Assembly: GCA_963920705.1 (NCBI GenBank)
Contig: OY987225.1
Location: 9,031,210 to 9,095,209, forward strand
Direction of reading: 5' to 3'
Length of the DNA: 64,000 bases
From: Odiellus spinosus
Taxonomy: Eukaryota; Arthropoda; Arachnida; Opiliones; Phalangiidae
Part shown: in pieces, positions 56,101 through 63,692 of the stretch
How positions within the stretch are numbered: the first letter of the stretch is position 1
Layout of the letters: each line of letters begins with the position of its first letter
Translations under genes and position numbers: made by a program
The notes under the pieces: model-generated
Told to the model about the DNA's origin: nothing
Database searches by the model: none
What the model saw: the letters and a program-made list of their open reading frames with translations, nothing else

Positions 56101-56690
56101 CGATAAAAATAGGCCAAATCGGATAATTCCTTTTAAAATCGGTAAAAATAGGCCAAATCGGATAAATCCTTTTAAAATCGATAAAAATAGGCCAAATCGG
56201 AAAAATCCTTTAAAATCGATAAAAATAGGCCAAATTGGATAAATCCTTTCAAATCGATAAAAATAGGCCAAATCGGATAATTCCTTTTAAAATCGGTAAA
56301 AATAGGCCAAATCGGATAAATTCTTTTAAAATCGGTAAAAATACGCCAAATCGGATAATTCCTTTTAAAATCGGTAAAAATAGGCCAAATCGGATAAAAC
56401 CTTTTGAAATCGATAAAAATGGGCCAAATCGGATAAATCCTTTTAAAATCGGTAAAAATAGGCCAAATCGGATAATTCCTTTTAAAATCGGCAAAAATAG
56501 GCCAAATCGGATAAATCCTTTTAAAATCGATAAAAATAGCCCAAATTGGATAAAACCTTTTGAAATCGATAAAGATGGGCCAAATTGGATAAATAATTTT
56601 GAAATCGATAAAAATGGGCCAAATTGGATAAATAATTTTGAAATCGATAAAAATAGGCCAAATTGGATAAATCGACTTGAAATCGATAAA
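50130..56690. repeat. 39-bp minisatellite with higher-order repeats, about 168 units
   Basis: Each unit reads TAAATCCTTTTAAAATCGGT followed by AAAAATAGGCCAAATCGGA, with variants (ATTCC for AATCC, AACC-TTTTG, TTGG for TCGG). Variant 38-bp units with CCTTTCAAATCGG recur at 50523, 51144, 51882, 52310, 53048, 53515, 54253, 55343 and 55964. Spacings of 621, 738, 428 and 467 bp mark larger blocks that have been copied. Because 39 is divisible by three and the unit lacks stops in several frames, it creates long open frames on both strands (up to 370 codons). These are artefacts of the repeat and not genes. Confidence 0.95.
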
Positions 56691-57027
56691 AATAGGCCAT
56701 AGTGGTTAAATAATTTAGAAATTAACATAAATGTGCGAATTTAAAATTATCCTCCTAAACCAATAAAATTTAGGTCAAATTAGTAATTTCGTTTTAAAAT
56801 TTAAAGAAATTGCGCCAAATTTGATAATTGATATTTTTCTCCAACAACGATCAAGAATTTTCTGAAATGCGCGATATTCTCTTGAAAATACTCTTCAAAC
56901 TCCAGTAAAACAGGCCAAAATCTCGCGCGAGACTTTTTCGCGGGAAAATTGAGCAACAGATTTCGCGGGAAAATTGCGCAACAGATTTTAAAACAAAGTC
57001 TCGCGCAAATTTTATCTAAAAATTCGG

Positions 57028-57616
57028 GGAACGAATAAGAGGTCCTTTCTTTTTTGAAGAAAATTTAACTGGGCCAATTTATCTGGAATTTCTTCAAACT
57101 AGTGTTACCGAAGCCTTGCGAGAGATGCCACCAGCTGAAATGCAAGATATGTGGTTTCAGCAAGACGGAGCACCTCCGCATTACCATCGAGGCGTACGAG
57201 AGTGGCTTAACCATAGATCTCCTAACCGATGGATTGGACGGGGAAGGCCCTTTCCATTGCCACCAAGATCCCCCGATCTAACACCTTTGTACTTTTTCCT
57301 TTGGGGATACGTAAAAAGCGTTGTGTATGAATCTGAAATTCACACACTTGAGGAACTGCTGCAAAAAATTAGATCGGCTGTCGAACGAATTACTCCCGCA
57401 ACTCTAGCTAATATCCTAGGGTCAGTAATCAGTCGCGGCGAAGAATGCCTAGGAGCCGATGGGGGCATATTGAACACATGCACTAATGATTTTGGCCTGT
57501 TTTATTGGAGTTTGAAGAGAATTTTCAGGAGAATATCGCACATTTCAGAAAAATCTAGATCGTTGTTGGAGAAAAATAACAATTATCAAATTTGGCACAA
57601 TTTCTTTAAATTTTAA
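57028..57616 (+). pseudogene. DD41D transposase, N-terminally truncated, last Asp replaced by Tyr
   Basis: The frame begins with GPFFFEENLTGPIYLEF and carries 'FQQDGAPPHY' (second catalytic Asp), 'RWIGRGRPFPLPPRSPDLTP' and LYFFLWGY. The position of the third catalytic residue, 41 residues after the second, is Tyr, where Asp is expected. The C-terminal part ends at TPATLANILGS and SRGEECLGADGG, then runs on into the inverted arm to 57616. The DNA-binding domain is absent. The enzyme cannot be catalytically active, so this element was mobilised in trans, if at all. Confidence 0.85.
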
Positions 57617-57699
57617 AACGAAATTACTAATTTGACCTAAAATTTATTGGTTTAGGAGGATAATTTTAAATTTATGTTAATTTCTAAAGTATTTAACCA

Positions 57700-58430
57700 C
57701 AATGGCCTATTTTTATCGATTTCAAAAGGTTTTATCCGATTTGGCCTATTTTTTTCAATTTCAAAAGGTTTTATCCAATTTGGCCTATTTTTATCGATTT
57801 TAAAAGGATTTATCCGATTTATCCTATTTTTATCGATTTGAAAAGGATTTATCCGATTTATCCTATTTTTATCGATTTCAAAAGGTTTTACCTAATTTGG
57901 CCTATTTTAATCGATTTCCAAAGGAATTACCTGATTTGGCCTATTTTTACCGATTTTAAAAGGAATTATCCAATTAGGTCTATTTTTACCGATTTTAAAA
58001 GGATTTATCCAATTTGGCCTCTTTTTATAGATTTTAAAAGGATTTATCCACATTGGCCTATTTTTATCGATTTTAAAAGGAATTTTCCGATTTGGCCTAT
58101 TTTTATCGATTTTAAAAGGAATTTTCCGATTTGGCCTATTTTTATCAATTTTAAAAGGATTTATCCGATTTGGCCTATTTTTACCGATTTTAAAAGGAAT
58201 TATCCGATTTGGCCTATTTTTACCGATTTGAAAGGATTTATCCAATTTGGCCTATTTTTATCGATTTTAAAGGATTTTTCCGATTTGGCCTATTTTTATC
58301 GATTTTAAAAGGAATTATCGAATTTGGCCTATTTTTATCGATTTTAAAAGGAATTATCGAATTTGGCCTATTTTTATCGATTTTAAAAGGAATTACCCGA
58401 TTTGGCCTATTTTTGGTTATTTTTGTCGAT
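57700..58430. repeat. 39-bp minisatellite, right arm, inverted orientation, about 19 units
   Basis: Same unit as the left arm but reverse-complemented (TATTTTTATCGATTTTAAAA with GGATTTATCCGATTTGGCC). It lies between the conserved inner segment and the right terminus. The large difference in copy number between the arms shows independent expansion. Confidence 0.92.
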
Positions 58431-58586
58431 TTTTGAAAATAATTTCAGCGTTGTTTAAGCTGATTTTAATTTTCCGCCGAAATGGTCTATTTTGATGAAA
58501 TTCCTAATTTTAATTTTCAATGTTAAAATCCCATTGAAATTTTTCCCATAGAAGCTATTGAGTTTTGTTATCTGTTCCACCCTGTA

Positions 58587-58773
58587 TTTTCGTAGTTTCC
58601 GTTGTAATAATTTATTTGGGGTCTTTGTAGTACGGAAGAACTACCAAACATATTTTTTAATCTAATATAAAATAAAAAATATTTATTTTTTATATTAGAT
58701 TAAAAAATATATTTCGCAATTTCTTCCGTACTACAAAGACCAAAATAAATTATTACAACGGAAACTAAGAAAA
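58587..58773. mobile_element. 187-bp palindromic MITE, TA target
   Basis: TTTTCGTAGTTTCCGTTGTA at the left edge is mirrored by 'CAACGGAAACTAAGAAAA' at the right. The arms stay complementary to the centre ('TATTAGATTAAAAAATAT'), with TA at 58585-58586 and 58774-58775. It shares its left TA with the right end of the DD41D element. Confidence 0.85.
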
Positions 58774-58871
58774 TATAGTATTAAAATTATAAATAAAAAA
58801 GTTAAAAAATTCAAAAATAGTGATAAAATTAGTCTTGCTTTGTCACTTTCCCTTTAAAAATAAATACCTAA

Positions 58872-58957
58872 ATTTAGTAATAGTTATTTAGTTATAGTAT
58901 AGTAATAGTTATTTAGTTATAGTATAGTAATAGTTATTTAATTATAGTATAGTAATA
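58872..58957. repeat. 25-bp tandem repeat, about 3.5 copies
   Basis: Unit AGTAATAGTTATTTAGTTAT plus AGTAT, nearly identical copies. Confidence 0.85.
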
Positions 58958-59109
58958 GCCAGTGCGATATATTAAACCCGATCAAAACCTTTAGGCAAAA
59001 CTTTAAAATAAAACAATAGCAGTCTATATAAAAACCCTAATAGCTCTCCAATGCGGTCTTGTAGGATGCCGCGAATCTAAAATTCTACAAATAGCTTGAT
59101 GAAATGGAA

Positions 59110-59600
59110 AAATAATAAAGAAAATAAAGAAAAAAAAATATATATATATAATCGGTGTTGTAAATAAGATTAAGGTGGAAAAGTTTATATTGGTAAAAGT
59201 AAAGGAAATTAAGGGAAAAAATTAAAGAACATTGCCAGGATATTAAAAATGAATATTGGAATATTGCAACACGTATGATGCACCTAAGGGACAGCGATTC
59301 CAATAGAAATAAAATAGTCCTTAATAATATAGAAATTTAGCCAAAGAGAACGACTACCATCGTTGGAATATAAACAAATATATAACAAAAAATAAAATAG
59401 TTTCTTAACGCCCGCATTAAAATTGGTTTATAAGGTTTTTCGAAAAATTGATTATATGAGATTGAATAACAAACCACGATTCGAAACTGTCTCGTGTCAT
59501 TTTTTATGTAAAAAAACAAAAACGTTTTTATTTCTTAATCACGTGTTATCTTCGCAAATTATTCATATATTAGCATCTGCAAAATAAATGGTCAAAAAAC
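59110..59600 (+). pseudogene. Penelope-like element remnant, inverted copy
   Basis: Reverse complement of the 45.9-46.4-kb block at recognisable identity: shared words include 'AATTTGCGAAGATAACACGTG', 'GTTTCGAA(T/C)CGTGGTTTGTT' as complements, and ATATCCTGGCAATGTTCTTT. The GIY-YIG start (TATAATCGGTGTTGTAAAT) is further decayed here by stops. Together with the other copy it encloses the pogo and DD41D cluster in inverted orientation. Confidence 0.5.
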
Positions 59601-59878
59601 ATTGTCTTAGTTCTGATTTTACAGATGTTAAATTTCAATAATCCAATTTAAAGTTAGCTTTCACTTTCCCTTTAATATAACACCTTGGCTACTCTACTCC
59701 ATAACAAAATGTATTTATTATCAAATGGCAATTGGAAAAAAACCGACAAATAGAGCGAGAGTAGCTTTGAGAACCTTGATAGGCACTGGGATGCTATTAT
59801 GACCTCGTGGTGTACGTTCCCAGGACTGTCCGGCGCCGGGCAGCCGTGTATTCAAAAATGGTTCCTTTCTTTTCGTCT
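59601..59878. other. no gene seen
   Basis: AT-rich spacer. Nothing structured is evident. Confidence 0.35.
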
Positions 59879-59882
59879 TAAA

Positions 59883-60036
59883 ATAGACGTATTGCGTTTA
59901 TTTTGACCCCTTCAAAGGGGTTAGGCAACCCACAGAATCAGAAAAGCAATGGGGGATGAAACATCATTACGGATATGATTCAGTGGATTTCCTACCCCCT
60001 TTGGAAGGGGTCAAAATAAATGCAAGAGGTCTATTG
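59883..60036. repeat. inverted repeat at the edge of the second Polinton copy
   Basis: 'GTTTATTTTGACCCCTTCAA' with AGGGGTTAGG is mirrored by CCTACCCCCTTTGGAAGGGG and TCAAAATAAATGC, with about 45-bp arms and a 50-bp loop. Polinton similarity starts directly at its inner edge, so a small element inserted at, or created, the boundary. Confidence 0.65.
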
Positions 60037-60343
60037 TTTCTATTACGATTGCTCGGTGTAGGTGGAGGTCCGGGTGTAATTCGCGTCGGTCCTATCAATG
60101 GTGGTGTTGGTATTGATATTGGTGACGTCAGACTGGCTGGAAAGTTCTGCACGTTGACGGAGGGGGTTTTATTAAACCTTTCATGGTCAAAAATTGTTGT
60201 AGAGTCGTCAAATAGTGTCGAAGTTTGTTTTCGGGTGACATGTTCATTTTTAAAATCCTCTTTATTTCACGATCAAGAGCTGAGGCTTCTTTACCCGCTT
60301 CCGAGGAAAGAGCCGTTTCTGGTAACAAAACCATTCGCTTCAT
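60037..60343 (-). pseudogene. second copy of the KRMVLLPE-type core protein, truncated
   Basis: It starts at 60343 with 'MKRMVLLPETALSSE' and is almost identical to the gene at 28351 for about 55 codons. It then shifts frame into the Pro-rich linker and is cut off at about 60037 by an inverted repeat. The start overlaps the preceding stop (60340-60343), as in the first copy. Confidence 0.65.
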
Positions 60344-60780
60344 CGTGCCAGAGAAGAAATGGTTGAAATCAGGGTGGGAATCAGAGCACCGATTAATCCG
60401 GGCAACAGACCTCCAGCTTGTTTTATATACAATTTCCGATTCGTTTTGGTTGTCCCCCGTTTATTGCCTAATTGACTGACAAGGCCTCGGGGTTGGTTTA
60501 GGTACAACCGGGCTTCCTCAGGTATCTCAATGTTACCGCGTAACAAGTTATAAACGTTTTGAGGGGCCTTGGCTCTTTTCAAAAACTGCTCTAGTTTTCC
60601 ACCTCCTTGACTAACGTTGACCAACCTCCGTAAGAAGGGCAAGTGTTTCTTCAGAGGATGACGTTGTCCGGTAAATCTGGTTTGTGTCCGTAAGGCCCTC
60701 CGAGCGTTCCGCAATAAAACTTTTTTCAGTAATGGTATTCGCTTGCTCTGCAAACGTCTTGAGGTACGTTTTCTCACCAT
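60340..60780 (-). CDS. Polinton membrane-active virion protein, intact copy
   Basis: A 146-residue protein. Residues 1-55 are Arg/Lys-rich (MVRKRTSRRLQSKR...), residues about 80-95 are helical (NIEIPEEARLYLNQP), and residues about 120-146 are a hydrophobic Gly/Leu-rich segment (GGLLPGLIGALIPTLIS). This is the layout of pVI/pX-like virion proteins of adenovirus-like and Polinton elements, which coat DNA and disrupt membranes. The copy at 28.35-28.81 kb is damaged, this one is open throughout. Its start lies downstream of the broken ATPase, as in the first copy. Confidence 0.65.
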   Translation of the reverse strand: MVRKRTSRRLQSKRIPLLKKVLLRNARRALRTQTRFTGQRHPLKKHLPFLRRLVNVSQGGGKLEQFLKRAKAPQNVYNLLRGNIEIPEEARLYLNQPRGLVSQLGNKRGTTKTNRKLYIKQAGGLLPGLIGALIPTLISTISSLAR

Positions 60781-60829
60781 GTTCTTTTAAAGTCAAGATC
60801 CGTAATAACACTTTTATTGAAGAAACAAG

Positions 60830-61425
60830 CTTATAACTCGTCAGGCAGATTTTGTTTTAAATCTATACACAAGTAAGAAAATGGATTAGCAGCCGTCACT
60901 AGATGAAAAGCTTTGGCCACGAGATTTTTGTTGTGGGGAAATATTTGTCTACTCAAGTAGTTTATTTGACTTCATTCGCGAGGATTTTTGAAACATATGA
61001 TATACGAGGAATTAAGGCTAATTGTTCGGCTTTCTTTCCCTTGTCCAAATAGATTTTGAGTCAACGAAGCCACTGATAAATTTTTATGGTGACTCCCTAC
61101 ACAAAAAATACTTGGCGATGTGGGCGTTATTATAGTAGGTAAAGGCCAAGTCATCAAGAATTAAAAAATTATTCAAATTTTCATCCCAAAAATTGGGATC
61201 TTCGGGTGGCAATCCTTCTATAAACTCCAAATTATTTATCTCTTTCTGCATTTCTTTAAATTTTTGTTGGTATTCTTTGTAGCAATACACCACTCTGTCG
61301 GGCGGAGGTTCAATTAAAGTGTCGGCGTTTTTTAAAAGGTTAAATATCCAGGTGGTTTTACCACACATGGTTGGACCACTCAACAACAACTGAATTGGGG
61401 CTTGGAATTTGATTCGACACGACAT
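60830..61425 (-). pseudogene. second copy of the packaging ATPase, frameshifted
   Basis: Walker A GPTMCGKTTW and Walker B FLILDDLA are present in the first 113 codons (61425-61084). The frame then shifts near 61100, with further changes at about 60980 and an early loss of the 3' end near 60835. The first copy at 28866-29519 is open. This copy is therefore not functional. Confidence 0.8.
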
Positions 61426-61574
61426 TTTTCAAATTTAATCTCAAAATCTTTAATTCTCTTTTTCAAACGTAAATTATTGACAAAATTCCAATTGCGCCGA
61501 TCCTCGACAGGGATATAGCAAATAACCGTTATCTCGTCAAATGTCACCTTTTTTAAACTCTTTTCCAAATCCAT
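61380..61574 (-). CDS. second copy of the GADD34/PPP1R15-like mini-protein
   Basis: A 64-residue frame about 84% identical to the copy at 29474-29668. The PP1-docking KKVTF (residues 8-12) is unchanged. However, the conserved Trp at 19 is Cys, and the RF of RFKKRI (36-37) is RL, so the part expected to contact PP1-actin or substrate is weakened. It overlaps the intact BIR gene by 38 bp and the ATPase by 46 bp, exactly as in the first copy. The role suggested is recruitment of PP1 to eIF2-alpha; this copy may be degenerating. Confidence 0.5.
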   Translation of the reverse strand: MDLEKSLKKVTFDEITVICYIPVEDRRNWNFVNNLRLKKRIKDFEIKFEKCRVESNSKPQFSCC

Positions 61575-61962
61575 CTAATACCACCTCTCGTAATGCTTCC
61601 ACAAACCTCAAAATATGTTTGTTTTTCATCAAAATGGTGAGTTTTTCCACAGCTTCCTTAGCCAATTTTTTTTGATGGGCTTCTTCGTACGCTTTCAAAT
61701 TAATTTTATCCTGATCGAGTAAAAAGGCGCAAAACGGGGCTTCTCTTTGATGCACGCTCAGTGGATATTCATCGCTTCTACTTTCGCTCCAGTCAAATTC
61801 CTTGTGACAACAGAAACATCTAGTCTTACAACCTTCGTTCAAGTAAAAAAAACCCGCTTCAGCCAGTTCCGAAGCTAGATAAGAGTGGCGTGGCAAGTGT
61901 TTCGAGACCGTCAACCAATTGATATTGTTAAAGCTCTCCAATCTTTTACTTTCTCGATACAT
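61537..61962 (-). CDS. BIR-domain (IAP-like) protein of the Polinton
   Basis: A 141-residue protein with one baculovirus-IAP-repeat domain, the zinc fold that binds and blocks caspases or their activators. Visible features are R7-L8 with S10-F11 and W16 at the start, 'LAEAGFFYL' (33-41), zinc ligands C49, C52, H71 and C78 (CFCC ... H-x6-C) and W58. The C52-H71 spacing is 18, two longer than usual. Residues 85-141 form a charged helical tail. There is no RING, so self-ubiquitination is not expected. The start is the ATG at 61962, one base after the polymerase stop; an earlier in-frame TTG belongs to the polymerase end. It is followed by the GADD34-like gene with a 38-bp overlap. The frame is fully open. 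Confidence 0.85.
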   Translation of the reverse strand: MYRESKRLESFNNINWLTVSKHLPRHSYLASELAEAGFFYLNEGCKTRCFCCHKEFDWSESRSDEYPLSVHQREAPFCAFLLDQDKINLKAYEEAHQKKLAKEAVEKLTILMKNKHILRFVEALREVVLDGFGKEFKKGDI

Positions 61963-61963
61963 C

Positions 61964-62155
61964 TTATTCGTTCGAATAACCAAAGGGAACTATCGAGTAA
62001 TAATCCTTGATAATTCTTTTATTAAAGGTGACACCAAAAGTCTTCTTTAAATTACCCAGAAAAAGTTTCGCCTGACTCTTGTTACGCACCACGTTAAAGG
62101 GGACCTCCACCGAGTACGTGGTTTCTGGTTAGTCCAAGGCAGCTTTTATCGAATG
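61964..62155 (-). pseudogene. C-terminal remnant of Polinton DNA polymerase B, second copy
   Basis: The last about 60 codons of the polymerase are recognisable by near identity with 30043-30240 ('VEVPFNVVRNKSQAKLFLGN'). A premature stop and base changes occur near 62128, and similarity ends abruptly at about 62155, where a GGAGGA-rich segment begins. Only the 3' tip of the gene was carried in this copy. Confidence 0.75.
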
Positions 62156-62335
62156 AAAATTGATGATGAGGAGCTGGAGGAGGAGAAGGAGGAGGTGTTG
62201 GAGGAGTAGGAGCTGAAGAATAACCAGGAGGAGGAGGAATTGGAGTTTGAAAATGAACCGTGGTGTGACGACGATGGGGAGTATGATGAGGTCCCTATGG
62301 AACCAATCGAAGCTCATTATGAATTTATGTAAGCT
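62156..62335 (+). other. GGAGGA-rich acidic-coding stretch
   Basis: Read on the plus strand, this stretch gives Glu/Asp-rich peptides (DDEELEEEKEEVLEE, then a stop, then 'EFENEPWCDDDGEYDE'), ending at a TAA near 62330. It may be the tail of an acidic gene like the spliced one at 35.1-35.5 kb, or a purine-rich simple sequence. No start or splice signal is established. Confidence 0.3.
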
Positions 62336-62819
62336 ATACAATTATTATCATGATTAATTATTTAAATGGATTTGAGAAAAGTTAGATTATACTATTATAT
62401 CATTTTAATTCGATATTTGAACATAACGTAGTATGGGTTAAAATTAAATGATTAGTTTTGACTAGTCACGACTGAAAGGGTTAAGTGAAAGTGAAAGTAA
62501 AAAAGTAAAAAGGGTTAAGTGAAAGTAAAAAGGGGTTAAGTGTACGTGAAAAGTTGTTTCTATATGTGTCACATTTAATTTATATTAGAAAACTTTATAG
62601 GGATTATGATACACCAGCCTCCCCTGACCCTCAGTATACTGAAAATGTCTACTCAAGAAATCCACAGCGTTATATTCCTTTTTATAAAAATCAAAACTAA
62701 AAAAATTCAAAATAAAATTATGAAAGCTTTAATCATGTTTTGGCTTATATTTTTACACTTATACATATTTTTTAAAATTTTATTTTTACATAAAAATGTA
62801 TTCGTCATCATCATCCGAA
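62336..62819. other. no gene seen; short GGGTTAAGTGAAAGT repeats
   Basis: Degenerate copies of GGTTAAGTGAAAGTGAAAGT at 62480-62560. Otherwise AT-rich without a supported gene. Confidence 0.4.
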
Positions 62820-63360
62820 TCTGCTAGATCGGCAACCGAGATATTTAGCAAATCCTCATTGTTTAGGAGGAAATCTCCATAAAATTTTTTGAGATTCGCG
62901 CGCGCACTTTGACGGGGAGATATGATGCATCGAACAACATACTTTAGATTTTCCGAACTATTCACAGCCGAGTTGTTCTAGATTAATCACGGGGGCATTT
63001 AACAAGGTTGCTAACTCCTCACACTTCTCCAGCCCCTTGCTGTATATAATCGTGTTCTTATTAACACTTAATTTATCCAGATGTTGCTCGAGTACCGAGT
63101 ACCGTGCCAACCCGTCAGGTTCCACCGACAATATGTGTTCGAGCTCCTGATCTTGGGTGGGAGGATATCGCTGGATACGGGGGGTTTATAAGTCGATAGA
63201 TATCACTTTCACTTTGTTATTAAGAAAGATTCCAGCAGATAATTCCTTTACTTTAAATCCGTATTCCATTTTTCCTTTTTGTATGTTGTAAGCTTTCCCC
63301 GATCGCGTATACAGCATATCAACAATTAACACCTTGTTGAAGTCTATAAAATAAAAATTT
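62820..63360 (-). pseudogene. decayed unknown gene, minus strand
   Basis: Minus-strand coding-like segments are DMLYTRSGKAYNIQKGKMEY near 63330-63270, then a stop near 63190, then an open stretch of about 70 codons (QDQELEHILSVEPDG, KNTIIYSKGLEKCEELATLL). This ends at 62975 and is followed by 'CCSMHHISPSKCARE' in another frame. The pattern of a KG-E-K helix followed by a Cys/His motif and CA resembles an uncharacterised protein family common in arthropod repeats. I cannot verify that. At least three breaks are present. It lies head to head with the zinc-ribbon gene at 63283. Confidence 0.4.
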
Positions 63361-63652
63361 ATTTTTCAGGCCAAACTGCCCGTATTGTCGATCTACGGAA
63401 ACGCACGAAGTTGCGTATCCGTTTCCATCATATCCAATTCCAACAATTTACTGCATGAATGAACTTTGCATACACTATATAACCAAAGTTAAAATCTATA
63501 TTCAAGATACATCTTATTATGTAAATGTTTTTACTAATGATGGTGGGTGTAGAGTCTCAAAACATCTAGATATTTCTTTACGTATTGAGAGTCTTCTCCC
63601 TAACAAACGAAATCTGGAAGATTTTGAAATTGCGAGAATTAATTACGATTAA
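63283..63652 (+). CDS. small spliced zinc-ribbon protein
   Basis: Exon 1 is ATGTT (63283-63287), followed by donor GTAAGC. Exon 2 starts at 63370 after acceptor TTATTTTTCAG and runs to the TAA at 63652. The 82-bp intron is phase-compatible and gives M-L-P-N-C-P-Y-C at the start, 95 residues in all. Likely ligands are C5 and C8 (CPYC), C30 and C35 (CMNELC) and H37. The C-terminal part is beta-rich and charged (KVKIYIQDTSYYVNVFTND). It belongs with the proteins at 19727 and 34470 by ligand spacing and by the intron placed immediately before the CXXC. A related copy follows in tandem. Function unknown. Confidence 0.6.
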
Positions 63653-63692
63653 TATTTCAAAATCTTCCAGGTTTGGTTTCTTCCTTTTGTAA

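Larger units (their letters stand above)
49983..58584 (+). mobile_element. 8.6-kb DD41D Tc1/mariner-type element with minisatellite-bearing inverted repeats
   Basis: The termini are CAGGGTGGAACAGATAACAA (left) and its reverse complement (right, ending CACCCTG), each next to TA (49981-49982 and 58585-58586). Each arm runs inward as a terminal segment of about 145 bp, a 39-bp minisatellite, then a conserved inner segment (TTTAAAATTATCCTCCTAAA ... AAACAGGCCAAAATC). The left arm has about 168 units (50130-56690) and the right about 19 (57700-58430), so the arms are homologous but very unequal. A damaged transposase lies between them. The second half-element at 43378 has about 24 units. Repeat-bearing inverted repeats of this size are unusual for the superfamily. 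Confidence 0.88.

Noticed and set aside
50236-56728. Long open frames (up to 370 codons) on both strands with a 13-residue repeat
   Set aside because: They are by-products of a stop-free 39-bp tandem unit in several frames. They overlap one another on both strands and have no start or promoter context.
61963-61983. Upstream TTG start for the BIR protein
   Set aside because: Those codons overlap the end of the polymerase frame. The ATG at 61962 lies one base after the polymerase stop in both copies and begins the conserved sequence.
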